Positions 47,196 through 59,924 of a DNA stretch of 64,000 nucleotides are shown here, one piece after another (within the stretch, counting starts at the first letter, position 1; each line of letters starts with the position of its first letter). This DNA comes from Hermatobates lingyangjiaoensis (Eukaryota > Arthropoda > Insecta > Hemiptera > Hermatobatidae). The translations under genes were made by a program, and so were the position numbers. Location: NCBI GenBank assembly GCA_026182355.1, contig JAPFBL010000359.1:248001-312000 (forward strand), read 5' to 3'. The notes below the pieces were generated by a model. The model was not told where the DNA came from. It did not search any database and saw only the letters and a program-made list of their open reading frames with translations.

Positions 47196-47741
47196 CAGAG
47201 GTTCCTAAAGTGGGTTCCGCGGAACCCAGAGGCTCCTTAACTGACTGTCTAGGGTTCCGTGAAAAACATTTAGTAAAAATATTTTTCTAAAAATTTTTTT
47301 TGTCGGTATGAATTTATTCTATATTTCTTGTGATTCATGAAACCGAATAATGTTTATTATATCTACATATAACCATAAGTAGAAGTGGTCAAAATTTTAT
47401 TCATATTTAAGATGAATCACTAGTCAGTTTTTGGAACTATCTCATTCCCGAATTTCCTGCTATTGCAAAAGTAGCACTTCACACATTGCTGCCATTTCCC
47501 ACTAACTACTTATATGAAACTGGATTATTCCTTTAAACTGCCATAGAAACCAAACACCGAAGTAGACTAAATGCTAGGGGTGATTTGAGAATCAAACTCT
47601 CAACTATAAAGCCAAAAATGATTACAAAACAAACTCTGTTTTAAAATTGCTAGTAATTCTGTTTTATATGTTATGCACTTGTGGAAAATAACAGATCGTG
47701 GAAAAAAGGTTCCGCGTCGAAAAAAGTTTGAAAAACCCCTA
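47196..47741. mobile_element. hAT-type non-autonomous transposon
   Basis: The left end, CAGAGGTTCCTAAAGTGGGT, and the right end, inverse of TAGGGGTTTTTCAAAC, lie between copies of CATTAGAC (47188-47195 and 47742-47749). The interior has GTTCCGCGGAACCC near the left end and GGTTCCGCGTCG near the right, as in Charlie-like hAT elements. No transposase frame remains. An internal fragment of the same family is at 44660-44810. Confidence 0.85.
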
Positions 47742-47799
47742 CATTAGACCAATCAGAAAAACGACTTCACTAGGGATGACTGTATAAGCATCCGTCCAC

Positions 47800-47855
47800 A
47801 AGCGAAATTCCACCTGACGATGACCGATATATCTATGGTCGAATGCTCAAATTTT
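47800..47855 (+). mobile_element. Hammerhead-like core, isolated terminus
   Basis: Reads CCACCTGACGA, then T, GACC, a ten-base loop, GGTC, then GAAT in place of GAAA. The core is at 47814-47844. It is the only copy here with a long loop. Confidence 0.4.
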
Positions 47856-48360
47856 ATTATGTCCCTTGGAGATAATAAAATTATGGCAACTTGATATAGT
47901 TAATATGGCAACTCAAGCCGCAATATCGGCTAGAGTTTCCATATTAATTGACAAAGAAACGTTATCTTTGGTATTCTTGTATTCTCCAAACTTCTCTATA
48001 TCATGGAGACTTATAAATAATAAAATATGACCATGTTAATAAAAACTAAAAGTTAAGGTAAGGATTATTTATAAATTATTTGGATTTTAGTCTTTTTAAA
48101 ATCTATAATGTTGGAATTTCGTCGACTATTTTAAGCAAAAAAATAATATTATTGCTTTCACAGAAATATTTGGTACAAACTTTGAATTCAGAGGGGATAA
48201 GTAGCATTAGGATACAATAAGGGGTTCAATAGGATTACTTTCTTTTCATCTAAATACTAAACCATCAAGAAGAAGCTTAAAAAAAAAGTGATAGATCTAA
48301 TAAATATGAGTAATCAGCTTTGAAAAAAAAAACTCACAATTGTACTCGTAATAACTTAAA
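47856..48360. other. AT-rich stretch, no gene seen
   Basis: No feature could be supported. Confidence 0.45.
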
Positions 48361-48379
48361 TATATATATATACATTTAT

Positions 48380-48868
48380 ATGTAACATAAAAAGGATAAA
48401 TTGGGATGCGATCAGTGTCTTCCACTTCTAATCAAACTCTCATTGCCGACGTTTCGATTTTATTCAAAATCTTTGTCAAAGGCCTACAATACAAAGGAAA
48501 TTAAGAACTTAAATACGAACATTTTTAATACAAACAAAAAGAAGTACATTATGAAAAATTAAATACAATCATGAGTATTAGAAGAGCAATAAAAATAATA
48601 TAAAAAAATAAATAAAATAAAAATTTTTTAATAAAATAAACAAAAAAAATTATTGCTATCCTAATACTCATGATTGTATTTAATTTTTCAGAAAGTACTT
48701 CTTTTTGTTGGTATTAAAAATTGTTGTTCGTATTTAAGTTCTCAATTTTCTTTGTATTGTAGGCCTTTGACAAAGATTTTGAATAAAATAGAAAAGATGG
48801 CAATGAGAATTTGATTGGAAGTGGAAGAAACTGACCGCACCCCGATTTATACTTTTTATGTTACATAT
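48380..48868. mobile_element. Long inverted dimer, Penelope-like family F
   Basis: Two arms of roughly 200 bp (about 48381-48584 and 48659-48866) face each other around an AT-rich centre. On the minus sense of the left arm: GCCTTTGACAAAG, hairpin GATTTT-GAAT-AAAATC, then GAAACGTCGGCAATGAGAG. Compared with family E (GGTTTT...AAAACC), the outer pair has changed from G-C to A-T on both sides. TA tracts lie at 48358-48372 and 48915-48962. Confidence 0.6.
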
Positions 48869-48921
48869 CTGTCCCACAGTCGGCAATTCATTACTGTTTT
48901 GTATATACATTTATATATATG

Positions 48922-48953
<32 letters not shown>

Positions 48954-48962
48954 TATATATAT

Positions 48963-49586
48963 CCTTGATTAATCTTATACCCACTACTAACTAATGGAAT
49001 ACTTCTAAAAACCGAATTAGAGATGTGAAGAAATGAAAACCCCTTAATTGAAAGAGTTTACTTTTCATGAAATTTCGTATTAACTGAACCATTTAAATAA
49101 TTATTTATTCATCTTCTACTTCGGGTTTATGTTTTCTAAATCTTCTTACAGATTTACTTAAAAAAAAGTAAATCGTGATTATATCATAACATAGAAAACC
49201 AATATAGAGATAATTACACATTAACTGGTAGAACGAAAGAGTAAATAGTACAAAATAACTAGTTCTGAAATATATAGATCCAAGAAAGCTAGACCTAGCA
49301 TTTATATTCAAATTGTGGAGCAGTTATCACAGGTTTTGGAAAACCAGTTGTACATGTATTGAAATTAACATTACAAAATGTAATAATACACCATTTTTTT
49401 GTAAACATCGTCAAAAAATCTGCATCAAAACCCAATGATTGGTCAAAAAATAGTTATATAACTATTATATCTGTAGTAAATCATTTGCTGCATTAGCTTT
49501 TCTACTCTCAGATTTAATAATCGAACGTTTGTGAAGTTAAATGCCAAATTTTTTTTAAATAAGAAAAATAAATAGGGAAAACTACA
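48963..49586. other. AT-rich stretch, no gene seen
   Basis: The minus open frame 49105-49311 is AT-driven; I see no motif. Confidence 0.45.
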
Positions 49587-52500
49587 TAAAAAATCTGGAG
49601 TGGCCTACACTCTACTTTACTATAAGTAACTTAATGTCAAATTTCTTGAGTATATAAAACATAACGTCTGATTTAAGCATAACATAAATATCTAAATGGG
49701 ATATAATTATTAGCATTTCATTCGTTAGGTAGTACAGATAGTGATTGAAGGACATATCAATTTATAAGCTTATTTTTGTACATCACAAATAATTTATTAT
49801 TTGCAAACAATTTCATTAGTATAACTACAGCAGTAATAACATTTTTGAAAAACCAAAGTGAACATTTCTTGAAACCAAATATTATCCTACAAGAGAACAT
49901 GGCTACTGTTCAAATAGCCAGTAGATTTCTTACATTGTTTACTTAACATCCTTCTATATTGAATATTAAAGTAAAAATTTCAAATTTAAAACAGGAAAAT
50001 ACCCTTTTTTTTCTCTGAAAAACATCTTAAACAGCGAAGTAAATGTTGTTTTAAGGTGATTTGTTAATTAAAGATGTACGATAATTACATTTATTAATCT
50101 CTAAACGAAAGATTTCAATTTTGAATTATCTTTTACATTTTCGGTTTTTACAGAATTATTATACTGGGAATTTTGTGGCTTCTTAGTATTTAATAAGATC
50201 TTTTTCCTTCCCCTTTGTCAAATAACATATATAGAATTTTTTCTGTGTGAGTATTATCATTTTCCTGCACAATATTATTCCTCTTACATCTCATATAAGT
50301 CAATAAACAATTTAAATTGTTTCTTTATAAATATCAATTTTATCTCAAAGGATTTGCTCAAAAAATTTCTAAGTCAATGTAAACAATGGAAAAAAAATCT
50401 GGAGTGGCCTACACTCTACTTTACTATAAGTAACTTAATGTCAAATTTCTTGAGTATATAAAACATAACGTCCCATTTCAGCATAACGTAAACATCTAAA
50501 TGGGATATAATTATTGGCCTTTCATTCCTGAGGTAGTACAGATAGTGATTAAAGGACATATCATTTTATCAGCTTATTTTTGTACATCACAGATAATTTA
50601 TTATTTGCAAATAATTGCATTAGTATGACTACAGCAGTAATAACATTTTTGAAAAACCAAAGTGAACATTTCTTGAAATGATTTATTCTCCTACAAGAGA
50701 ATGGCTTTCGTTCAAACAGCCAGTAGATTTCTTACATCGTTTACATGACATCCTTCTACATTGAATATTAAAGTAAAATTTTTAAATTTAAAACAGGAAA
50801 ATACCATTTTTTTCTCTGAAAAACATCTTAAACTGCGAAGAAAATGTTGTTTTAAGGTGATTTGTTAATTAAATATGTACGATAATTACATTTATTAATC
50901 TCTAAACGAAAGATTCAGATTATGAATTATCATTTACATTTTTGGTCTTTTATAGAATTATCATACTGGAAATTTTAATCTTTAAAATAATAATAATAAT
51001 AAGCTTCTTAGTATTTAATAAGATCATTTTCCTTCCCCTTTGTCAAATAACATATATACGAATTTTTTCTGAGTGAGTGTAATCATTTTCCTGCACAATA
51101 TTATTCCTCTTACATCTCATATAAGTCAATAAATAATTTAAACTGTTCCTTTATAAAATCAATTTTATCTCAGTGGATTTGCTCAAAAAATTTCTAAGTC
51201 AATGTAAACAATGTAAAAAAATACAAAAAATTCTACAAGTATAGCAGGTGATCTCTTAGTCTAGGGTAAACAAAGAGTTTTTATATCGTTATTGCTCTTT
51301 CCCGTAATTGAAACTTAATGAATTTTTTTTTATGAATTGCTAATTTTTTGTTTCATTTTTGGTCAAATTTTCATTATTTTTTAACGAGCGGTTTAGCGGC
51401 AAAAAAACATTTTCTGAAAACACAAATCGTACTGTAACGCCCCTTTAGCGAATGTAATTTTAGAAATAAATATCTCACCTCATTTTCCATATAATGTTCT
51501 ATTTTTAGGCATAGTTTCATTGTGATCCGTCTAACAGTATGATTTGTATCGCTCTCATAAGGTTTGAGATTGAATTAAAAGTCAAAATTTTTACATTTTA
51601 TTAAAAAAAAAATATTTCCTGTGGTTTTAAAATTCTGTATATATTTTTCGTTTGTTTCATTTGTAACCTCAAAGATAATGTCAAAATTTCAAAACTCCAG
51701 GGTTATCAGTTTAGGAGAAATAAATGTTTAAAAAAAAACGGTTTTTGGCAAAAAAAGTGACTTTCCCATAATGCATAATTCTTCCCAAACAATAGGGATC
51801 TTCGTCTAAATGGGGCCCATTTTTGTGTAAAATATCAACTTGATCCATCAAAGATTCTGGACCGTAGCGTGGTAACAAGCAATGCTAACACACGCACCCA
51901 CCCACGCACCCACCCACCCACCCACACACACACAGACATCATCGTAAAAACGTCATAAAACGACTTCTGGGACCTCAAAACATGTAATTCCGTCAAAATC
52001 TCGAGATCGAATTTTTTCACGATCACTATACTTTACTTATAGTAAAGTAATATAAAAAATTCGACAAGTATAGCAGGTGATTTCTTAGTCTAAGATAAAC
52101 AAACAGTTTTTATATCGTTATTGCTCTTTCCCATAATTGAAACTTCCTGATTTTTTTTCTGTAAATTGCTAATTTTTTGTTCCATTTTTGGTCAAATTTT
52201 CATTATTTTTTAATGAGCCGTTTAGGGTCAAAAAAACATTTTCTGAAAACAGAAATCGTACTGTAACGCCCCTTTCGGTGATGTAATTTTGAGAAAAAAT
52301 ATTTCAGTTCATTCTACACATAATGTTCTATTTATAGGCATAGTTTCATTCTTGTCCGTCAAACAGTATGGCTTGTATCGCTCTCACAAGTTTTGAGATT
52401 GAATTATAAGTCAAAATTTGTACATTTTCTTGAAAAAAAATATTTCCTGCTAATTTAAAATTCTGAATATATTTTTCGTTTGTTCCATTTGTAACCTCAA

Positions 52501-52853
52501 AGATAATGTCAAAATTTTCAAACTGTAGGGTTATCAGTTTAGGAGAAATGTTTTAAAAAAAACGGTTTTTGGCAAAAAAAGTGACTTTCCCATCATGCAT
52601 AATTCTTCGCAAACAATAGGGATCTTCGTCTTTATGGGGCCCATTTTTGTGTAAAATATCAACTTGATCCATCAAAGATTCTGGACCGTAGCGTGGTAAC
52701 AAGCAATGCTAACACACGCACCCACCCACACACACACAGACATCATCGTAAAAACCTCATAAAACGACTTCTGGGACCTCAAAACATGTAATTCCGTCAA
52801 AATCTCGAGATCAAATTTTTTCACGATCACTATACTTTACTTATAGTAAAGTA
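49587..52853 (-). repeat. A+B repeat with both halves duplicated (A-A-B-B on minus)
   Basis: In plus coordinates: B at 49587-50388, B at about 50390-51212, A at about 51213-52050, A at about 52051-52853. Both B copies begin AAATCTGGAGTGGCCTACAC and end AAGTCAATGTAAACAATG. Both A copies run from GACAAGTATAGCAGGTGAT-like starts to TATACTTTACTTATAGTAAA ends and carry the CACCCACCC tract. Copies within each pair resemble each other closely but differ in small indels, and the order matches 33950-35543 in reverse. No coding sequence is seen. Confidence 0.75.
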
Positions 52854-55800
52854 AAAATAATAAAAATAACAGGAGGAAAATACAATATTCCTCTTCTTTG
52901 TAGCAAATAGCGTTTGTCGAAGGGCAGAACAAAACACAAAAGGTTAACAAGCAATTCAGGTCTTATATGATTCATTGCATTATATGCCTTGTGATATTTT
53001 TAAAGTCATTCATCTGAAAGAATCTTGCAAAGGTCATGAGCCAGTTGTTACAATTACCAGTTTTGTATATTCGCTCTGAGATTTTGATCTAAAAAAATTT
53101 TCAAACATGATTGTATGTACTATTAAAATATTACTGTATTATTACATATTCCCTCATTACAATCAACAACTAGTAAATTGCAAATGGATATTTTCAGTAT
53201 CATAGTTGATTTATTATATGTATTTTACCACGAAACAATATTCTTAAGAATAAAAAAATATTTTTAAAATTAAGTACTGTCATTTTCATATAAAAAGTTG
53301 CCTACTTCAAGAACAAACAAGTGTATTTTTCATATTGGTTGATCATTGTTGGATTAGGCACAATTTCAATTCCACATTTTCAGTGAAAATTGGACTGAAT
53401 GTATAATCACACTATAAATTCATTTTCTACACTTGATAATATTATCTTCAATAAGGTTAAATAAAAAAAGCTTTTCTTATAATATTTTATCTTATTATTA
53501 TTTATTAAAAAAGCATTGTTTATGAATATATATTATTACAATTTTAAAGAGAGTACGCTGCGTTATATAATTTGTTCTCATATTTATTCAATTCATATCA
53601 TGTTTTTGCATACAATGATCTAATAATGAGGAAAAGGTAAAATTACGTAAAATTAGTATTTCTTTGTTTAAATTTCAATTCTATGATAAAGCATTACATA
53701 TCAAATATGGTGAGTAAATATTCACTGTTCTCAGTGTTTCCTAAAATATCTGGATGCAGTAAAGAGTCGCAAGGATAATGATAAAGACGATTAAGAAATA
53801 AATGAAACTTTATCCCAAAAATATAGAATTAGAACTAAATAAATCGCAAACATTAGAATGGTGTATTATCTATTTACTGAGAGTCAGTGGAAATGATAGT
53901 TTATACCTAAATATTTTTTAGTTAGATGTAAAATTTTATAGTCACTATTCAGTTTACTGATTATAGGAGAAGATTACTGAGGCTGTTTTCTGGTTTTTAT
54001 TGTTATGTTGATTTCTATTGTGACGCAACTCTAAAATGTGCCGTTGATATAATAGGTTAGGAAACACTGCTATACATTAATTAAATATTATATTCTATGT
54101 TATATGTCAGTGATGACATGCAAGCTCATTTTCGGTGATACGTATCTTCAAAGAAAAAAAAATGCATACTTGTAATTCAAATATTTATCACATAATATTA
54201 AGACAAACAAACGAAATCAGATAACAGATGAAGAGTCAGTGACTCTTACATGGCCTAGAAATGTATCATTATAAACCCAAAGTAGAAGATTTAGTAAGTA
54301 GTAAGTTTAGTAAGTATTTAGTAAACTTTAGCACCAGGAAAGTCACAAACTTGTCAGATATACCCATTTTCTAATTTTATAAATCTATTATTTATTCCCC
54401 AATCAAATATTTTTTTCTAATTAAATGTATATTAGTTGATTTTCTATGTTATGTCAATGAAATATGTAAAACAAGTACTTAATTGAAAACTATTGGTTTC
54501 ATAATTTCGGTGTTTGTATTTTAAATAGCATTAAACAAATAATTAACTTACAAATTTATAAATATTACAATTATGTTATGCTTTTTTTCAAAATTTTTGA
54601 CAAGCTGAACTCAAAAGGCCATCACTGTTTAGGTAGACTATAATGACAAGAAAAAAATATGGATGTCTATGTTTTGATGTTCTTTTAATCAATTTTTGAT
54701 ACTTTTTTGAAAATGACTGTGTATGCTTATGGTTGAAGAGCATTAAAACAATTTACCTTGTTTCAACCGCACTGAAGGTCACAACACATAAAACAAAAAC
54801 TATAAATTGAATGTATAAGTAGATCTTAGTCAGAAAAGTAAAATTATAAAAAAAATACAGTTTTTAGACAATTTCTAAGTATTAGAAGATACTTTATCGT
54901 AAATTATGTCAAAACAGATATTAATATAAACATTAATATTGTAAGCACCACTTAGCATTGTATGTACCTCGCCGTTACGAAGTAATTGGCGACTGAAGAA
55001 GAGTTGCTAGCGTAAATAATTGTAACCTTATAGCCATGTAACCAGTAAAAAAACATAACAATACTACTATTTGTATAGAAAGGTAAAATTGCTATAACTA
55101 TTTTTATAAAAATAACGATAACTATTAAGAAACACTAATTTAGTATCAATACACTACTGATCACCTTGACAACACACTAACTTTGACAACACTGACACAA
55201 CACACTTTCGAAATTCTGACAGCATCTTATTTTATTTCTACCTAGACCTACACTACCTTTGACAATCAATATTTTGATCTATTTCCCTGCTTCTTTTATC
55301 TTTAGATTTCTTTTATGTTTTCAAATAATCTCTACTTGCATCTACTTTTCATTAGTAGCATTAGTAGCATCTACTCTGGCAATACTAAGAAATACTATTG
55401 CTTAAAAATAATCTTAGCTTCAGTTTTCCAATACTCTAAAGTAGACTACTCAGATTTATTTTAAACTCAGTTTTAAATGAGACTACTCAAGTACGTAAAG
55501 ACACTTGTGTCACCTTTAAAAAGCCACGACTGACCTGCCCTGTACATGTCCGATTGTTTAAAGTAGTCTTATTAAAATCAAAAATATTTTTTTATTTAAA
55601 AAATAATTTTAAATTAATTTGCAGTTTACTCAATCAAGAGACTTAAATATCTAGTATTAACTACATATCTAAGGCAATGCAGCACATGCGCTAAGTATGA
55701 GAATTGAAAACTTAAAATATCTTATGCCTAGCTTCGTTAAAACGTTATTTTATCAATTTCTGTAAAATTTCACTGTCATTGCAGTTGCAATAACCTAAAT

Positions 55801-55908
55801 GCTATCAACATTTCATGTTTATTACTATTAATTACTATCACTATTACTTTCAAGTTCATTATTACATTTCAAGATATTACTAACGAATATTTCAAAATTT
55901 TTAGTCAC
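52854..55908. other. AT-rich stretch, no gene seen
   Basis: No exon, RNA gene or repeat end recognised. A short run of TAGTAAGTTTAGTAAGTA lies near 54296-54320. Confidence 0.5.
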
Positions 55909-56109
55909 ATTTTCTAGTACTATTTGATAACCTATATTCATGAACATATTTTCTAGTACTATTTGATAACCTACATTCATGATCATATTTTCTAGTACTA
56001 TTTGATAACCTATATTCATGATCATATTTTCTAGTACTATTTGATAACCTATTTTCATGATCATATTTTCTAGTACTATTTGATAACCTATATTCATGAT
56101 CATATTTTC
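55909..56109 (-). repeat. 39-bp minisatellite, five units, in frame on minus
   Basis: Units begin at 55909, 55948, 55987, 56026 and 56065, each ATTTTCTAGTACTATTTGAT and AACCTATATTCATGATCAT. As 39 is a multiple of three, the minus strand keeps an open frame (130 codons, 56220-55828) with a 13-residue repeat, ENMIMNIGYQIVL. The frame opens at TTG, not ATG, and has no domain. I treat it as a repeat that happens to be open rather than as a gene. Confidence 0.9.
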
Positions 56110-57009
56110 GTTATAATTCCCTAGCAAGCCACAAATGGTACATGCAAAAAGGTATAAATGATAGAAAAATAAAGTGCTCTTACACCATTTATCACTAACT
56201 GATAAAATGATTGTAGCCAAATTTAGATAAATTAATTAACTAAATTGGTTGCCCATACTTTTGATAATTAGTCTTATTTTTAGTTATAAAATGATTAAAT
56301 ATGTAAGTTTACCACATAACTCTAACTACTTGCAGATTATTAAACGACATTTGCATGTAATGACTCATTTATTTCCCATGTGAATACAGCTCATGAGTTT
56401 CACTATTCCACTTTATTAATATACAGTTTAAATATATGCCATTAAGCATAGTCTGCAATTTACAAGTATACTTTTTTTTTAAGTCAATAACCGTGAAAAA
56501 AAATTGATGTGTTTTTTGTAAAATGTCATGACGTGAATATGAAGAATTTCAAAATTACTAATTACTTACAGCTGACATGTTTTATTTGAAATCATTAAGG
56601 GATTATTATTATTATAAAAAAAGCTTATGAAATAATTGATTGGAGGTAAAAAGTGTAGAACACTAAATGGGTGACTTTAAAAAAATACTGCTTCAGATAA
56701 AACAGCTGACCAACTCAGGAGTTTACAATACAAGGCAGCTCTCAAATTACTGTTTACTGCTTTTAACTTATAGACTTTGTTAAAAATAATTACTTATAAG
56801 TCATTATTAAAAATAAAAGATTTCTTCAGCACGTTTTCAATCCAAGCTGGTCCGCTTTGACCAAGAACTTTTGATTTCATGTCATTTTATTTGTGGAATA
56901 CATTATTTAAATGAATGTAAACATATGTATGGAGAAAAGTGAAAAAATTTAGATGTTTCCTTGTAAATACTTAAAGGTAACTTTTTCTGTACTTATACTG
57001 TTTATATGA
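56110..57009. other. AT-rich stretch, no gene seen
   Basis: No feature could be supported. Confidence 0.45.
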
Positions 57010-57145
57010 CAAACCGTCATACCTCGCAAGATGATCTTGGAGTCGTTGGAGCGCTTTCGGACGTAGGTTAGTTGCGATCGAAGATGGACAACGTCTGAAA
57101 GTGCTCCAACGACTCCAAGATCATCTTACGAGGTATGTCGGTTTG
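57010..57145. mobile_element. Inverted repeat with hammerhead-like core
   Basis: Arms of about 55 bp: the left starts CAAACCGTCATACCTCG and the right ends CGAGGTATGTCGGTTTG. Between and inside them, plus sense, lie CGATCGAAGA, T, GGAC-AAC-GTCT and GAAAGTGC. The core is at 57078-57100. It shares its outer end with the terminus at 2930-3010. Confidence 0.6.
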
Positions 57146-57632
57146 CCATATTAATATTATAAATCATACTAACCTCAGTGGTAATAATAATATACATGTA
57201 TTTTTCTGTACTATTTAAATTTCAGGATATGTACAATTCAAACGTGTATATTTTGTTGGAGAATTTTGGCAACTAAAAAAAAAGTTTTTTATTATAAAAT
57301 ACTAAAATAAATATAACTAAACAAAAACGTTATTTTGGAATAACATAATTAACATATGAAAAAAATGTTCTGCTTTAAGAAGAGACACATTTATATAAAT
57401 CTATATACTTCAAAATCTCTGATGGCCGATCTTCTTTGTTTTCTCGTCACCGTGCGTTGTCTGAATAAATAATAAAATGTACGTAAACTTTTGTGCGAAA
57501 AAGGTACTCAAAAAGGCACTCAAAATCTGTTCTAAAGTCTTGTTTCTTTATAAAACTCTGATGTTTTTGTTTGGATGTTTACGCACGTGTGAAAATTGGA
57601 ATACCTGTTAATTTCAGTTTATGTTGGATCAT

Positions 57633-57945
57633 CTATATATAAATTCTCTTCGTGGCTCTGTATGTATGTATGTATGTATGTATGTATGTTTGTACCTTAT
57701 GCATTCGGCCTACAATGGACCTTTTTCAAAAATTCTTTTGCAAGGCACTTTCTATAGGTCTTGGGGAGGTTTTAGGCTATTAAACTCTGGGGGGGCAGCC
57801 TAACCCAGGCCCCCTAGGGCCCAAAAACCTCAAAAATTTGCCGATTTTGAGTTTTTGCATTTTTTGTCAAGAAATATGGCGTGTACGACCTTAATGCATA
57901 AAATATGAAATGTTGGAAATAAAAATCGAAAATCAGAGTTGTGGT
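57633..57945 (+). mobile_element. Helitron 5' fragment (same family as 58414-58936)
   Basis: Begins TCTATATATAAATTCTCTTC after an A and carries the GTATGTATG tract (57659-57689), CTTATGCATTCGGCCTACAA and GTCTTGGGGAGG. It matches 58414-58715 closely up to AAATAAAAATCGAA and then diverges. No 3' hairpin is found before the second copy starts. Confidence 0.55.
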
Positions 57946-58413
57946 TCAGGTAATATCCCAAAAATATTATAATAGATAAGGTTTCCTGTATAACCTGTTT
58001 GTTTACATTTTGACTTTAATTGATAATAGCGGCCGCAGGTAGGTTAATCTTTATGATAATATTTCCACACGCTTAGTTCAATTGGAAACAATCAGGTACC
58101 AGAAATTCTTGAATGATCTCTAATTTTTTGTTACGAATTTCACATTATAATTTTTAAACATTCACATTATAATTTTTAAACATTTTTCATCACAAATTTC
58201 ACATTTTAATATTCAAACGATTTTTGTCACAAACTTCATAGTATAATTTTCAAACATTTTAAATTAGACCTAGATTCCTAATTCTTTGTAATGAGTTCAC
58301 AATAAAGTTTTTCAATTATAAATTGCAAAAATTAATTTTTTGTCACAAGTTCAACATTATCAAACAAATTTTCATAAGTTTCATATCATAATTTTCAAAC
58401 AATTATACTTGCA
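57946..58413. other. Spacer with diverged tandem blocks
   Basis: From about 58126 to 58405, motifs of the type CACATTATAATTTTTAAACA recur with drift roughly every 30-60 bp. The spacer may be interior sequence of the longer Helitron copy. No gene. Confidence 0.4.
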
Positions 58414-58936
58414 TCTATATATAAATTCTTTTCGTGGCTCTGTATGTATGTATGTATGTATGTATGTATGTTTGTACCTTATGCATTCGGCCTACAATGG
58501 ACCTTTTTCAAAAATTCTTTTGCCAGGCACTTTCTATAGGTCTTGGGGTGGTTTTAGGCTATTAAACTCTGGGGGGCAGCTTGACCCCGGCCCCCTAGGG
58601 CCCAAAAACCTCAAAAATTTTGCCAGTTTTTAGTTTTTGCATTTTTTCTCAAGAAATATGGCGTCTACGGCCTTAATGCATAAAATATGAAATGTTGGAA
58701 ATAAAAATCGAACTCAATGTTGTTTAATGATTTTTTGCTCTAGGATGCTTCTTTCATAGCCTAGGTACCACTATTCTCCTGAAAATGTTAAAAAACGTCC
58801 AAGGGACATAGATCATGAATGAAGAATCGTAAGACAAAAATGCATAAAATAATATTGAACCCAATTTTCATTTCGATCATTTCATATTTTATACTTAAAA
58901 CTTCTAGACCCGGGCAACGCCGGGTATTTCTGCTTG
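58414..58936 (+). mobile_element. Non-autonomous Helitron
   Basis: Begins TCTATATATAAATTCTTTTC after an A and ends CTTG before a T. Ten bases before that end is the hairpin CCCGG-GCAACG-CCGGG (58909-58924). The hairpin near the 3' end and the A/T insertion site are Helitron features; CTTG instead of CTRR is a one-base deviation. Contains a GTATGTATG tract at 58440-58471. No Rep/helicase. Confidence 0.7.
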
Positions 58937-59264
58937 TTCAAATAAATATTCAAAGAAAACAGTGAGTAATATATGACTTTACAAATAACGGTATTAAAAA
59001 GAAAGAAAAATGAAAAATAAATTATCACAAAAGTGATAGTTTTACATAAGGGAGGTAAAATTAATAGCTATAAATGCCAAAATTTATTTAAGTTTACAAT
59101 AAACCTAACCAGTTATTTTCTACGTAAGACCTTATTCCAACTTTTGGAAATCTTATTGTTGTTTAGACGTACTTACTTTTAATTCTTGTTATATATATAA
59201 ATAAAACAAAGCCAACGTTTTTGATTTATAATTCGCATTAGGAACTTTCACATTAAACAGATGT

Positions 59265-59769
59265 ATGAAATTCCGATATTATACATAATAAACTATTATA
59301 TTAGAGGTTTAAAATGATAATTTTAGAAGTACAGACTTAAACACAAATGTCAGATTAAATACGATTGTTTTAAGGTAATATTATAAAGACACATTTTTCC
59401 ATGAATGTTCACAATTATTATTGGTAAAATAAATGGAATATTTCAATATATAGATTTTGTTAGTTTTAAATATGCTTGAATGTGTATATAATTTGAATAA
59501 AATTGTGTTATTTATTTATTGTAATAAAATAAATAAAATATTTTACTTCTAAAAGATTTTTTGTTTCGCTAAATATACTTACTGTGTATGTATTTGAATC
59601 ATGTTAAGAATGCTATATCAAAAGTTTGGGGTCATACAATAATCTTTGCTTTCATAACAAAAAAACACCAATAACAGTTATTCCTGCCAATCACATTTAT
59701 TGAATGTGTTTTAATTATCTCTATAACTTCTTAACAGTGATTGACACAGGAGGTCACTGGGTCGTCTAG
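59265..59769 (+). mobile_element. Helitron 3' fragment (same family as 7140-8082)
   Basis: Aligns with the 7620-8082 region (TTAGAGGTTTAAAATGATAA, ACTTAAACACAAATGTCAGA) and ends with the TGAC/GTCA hairpin (59742-59756) and CTAG (59766-59769) before T. The next bases, TTAAGTATAAA, are also found after the copy ending at 23749. Confidence 0.55.
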
Positions 59770-59924
59770 TTTAAGTATAAATTCATACAATTTACTAATG
59801 TTTATGACTTTTTTAATTAATTTATTTTTCAGAAATTTAAGTACAGACAGTCGAGTTTATTATAATTGTAATTTACTAACTATTAAAAGCATTAATATTA
59901 AAATGATTTTTATTCTGGTGAAAA

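Noticed and set aside
57621..57803. 60-codon open frame on plus strand
   Set aside because: Same cause as the frame at 58340: a tetranucleotide tract inside a Helitron copy.
58340..58633. 97-codon open frame with a Cys-Met-Tyr repeat
   Set aside because: It lies inside the Helitron and is created by the GTATGTATG tract. The same frame repeats in the 57633 copy.
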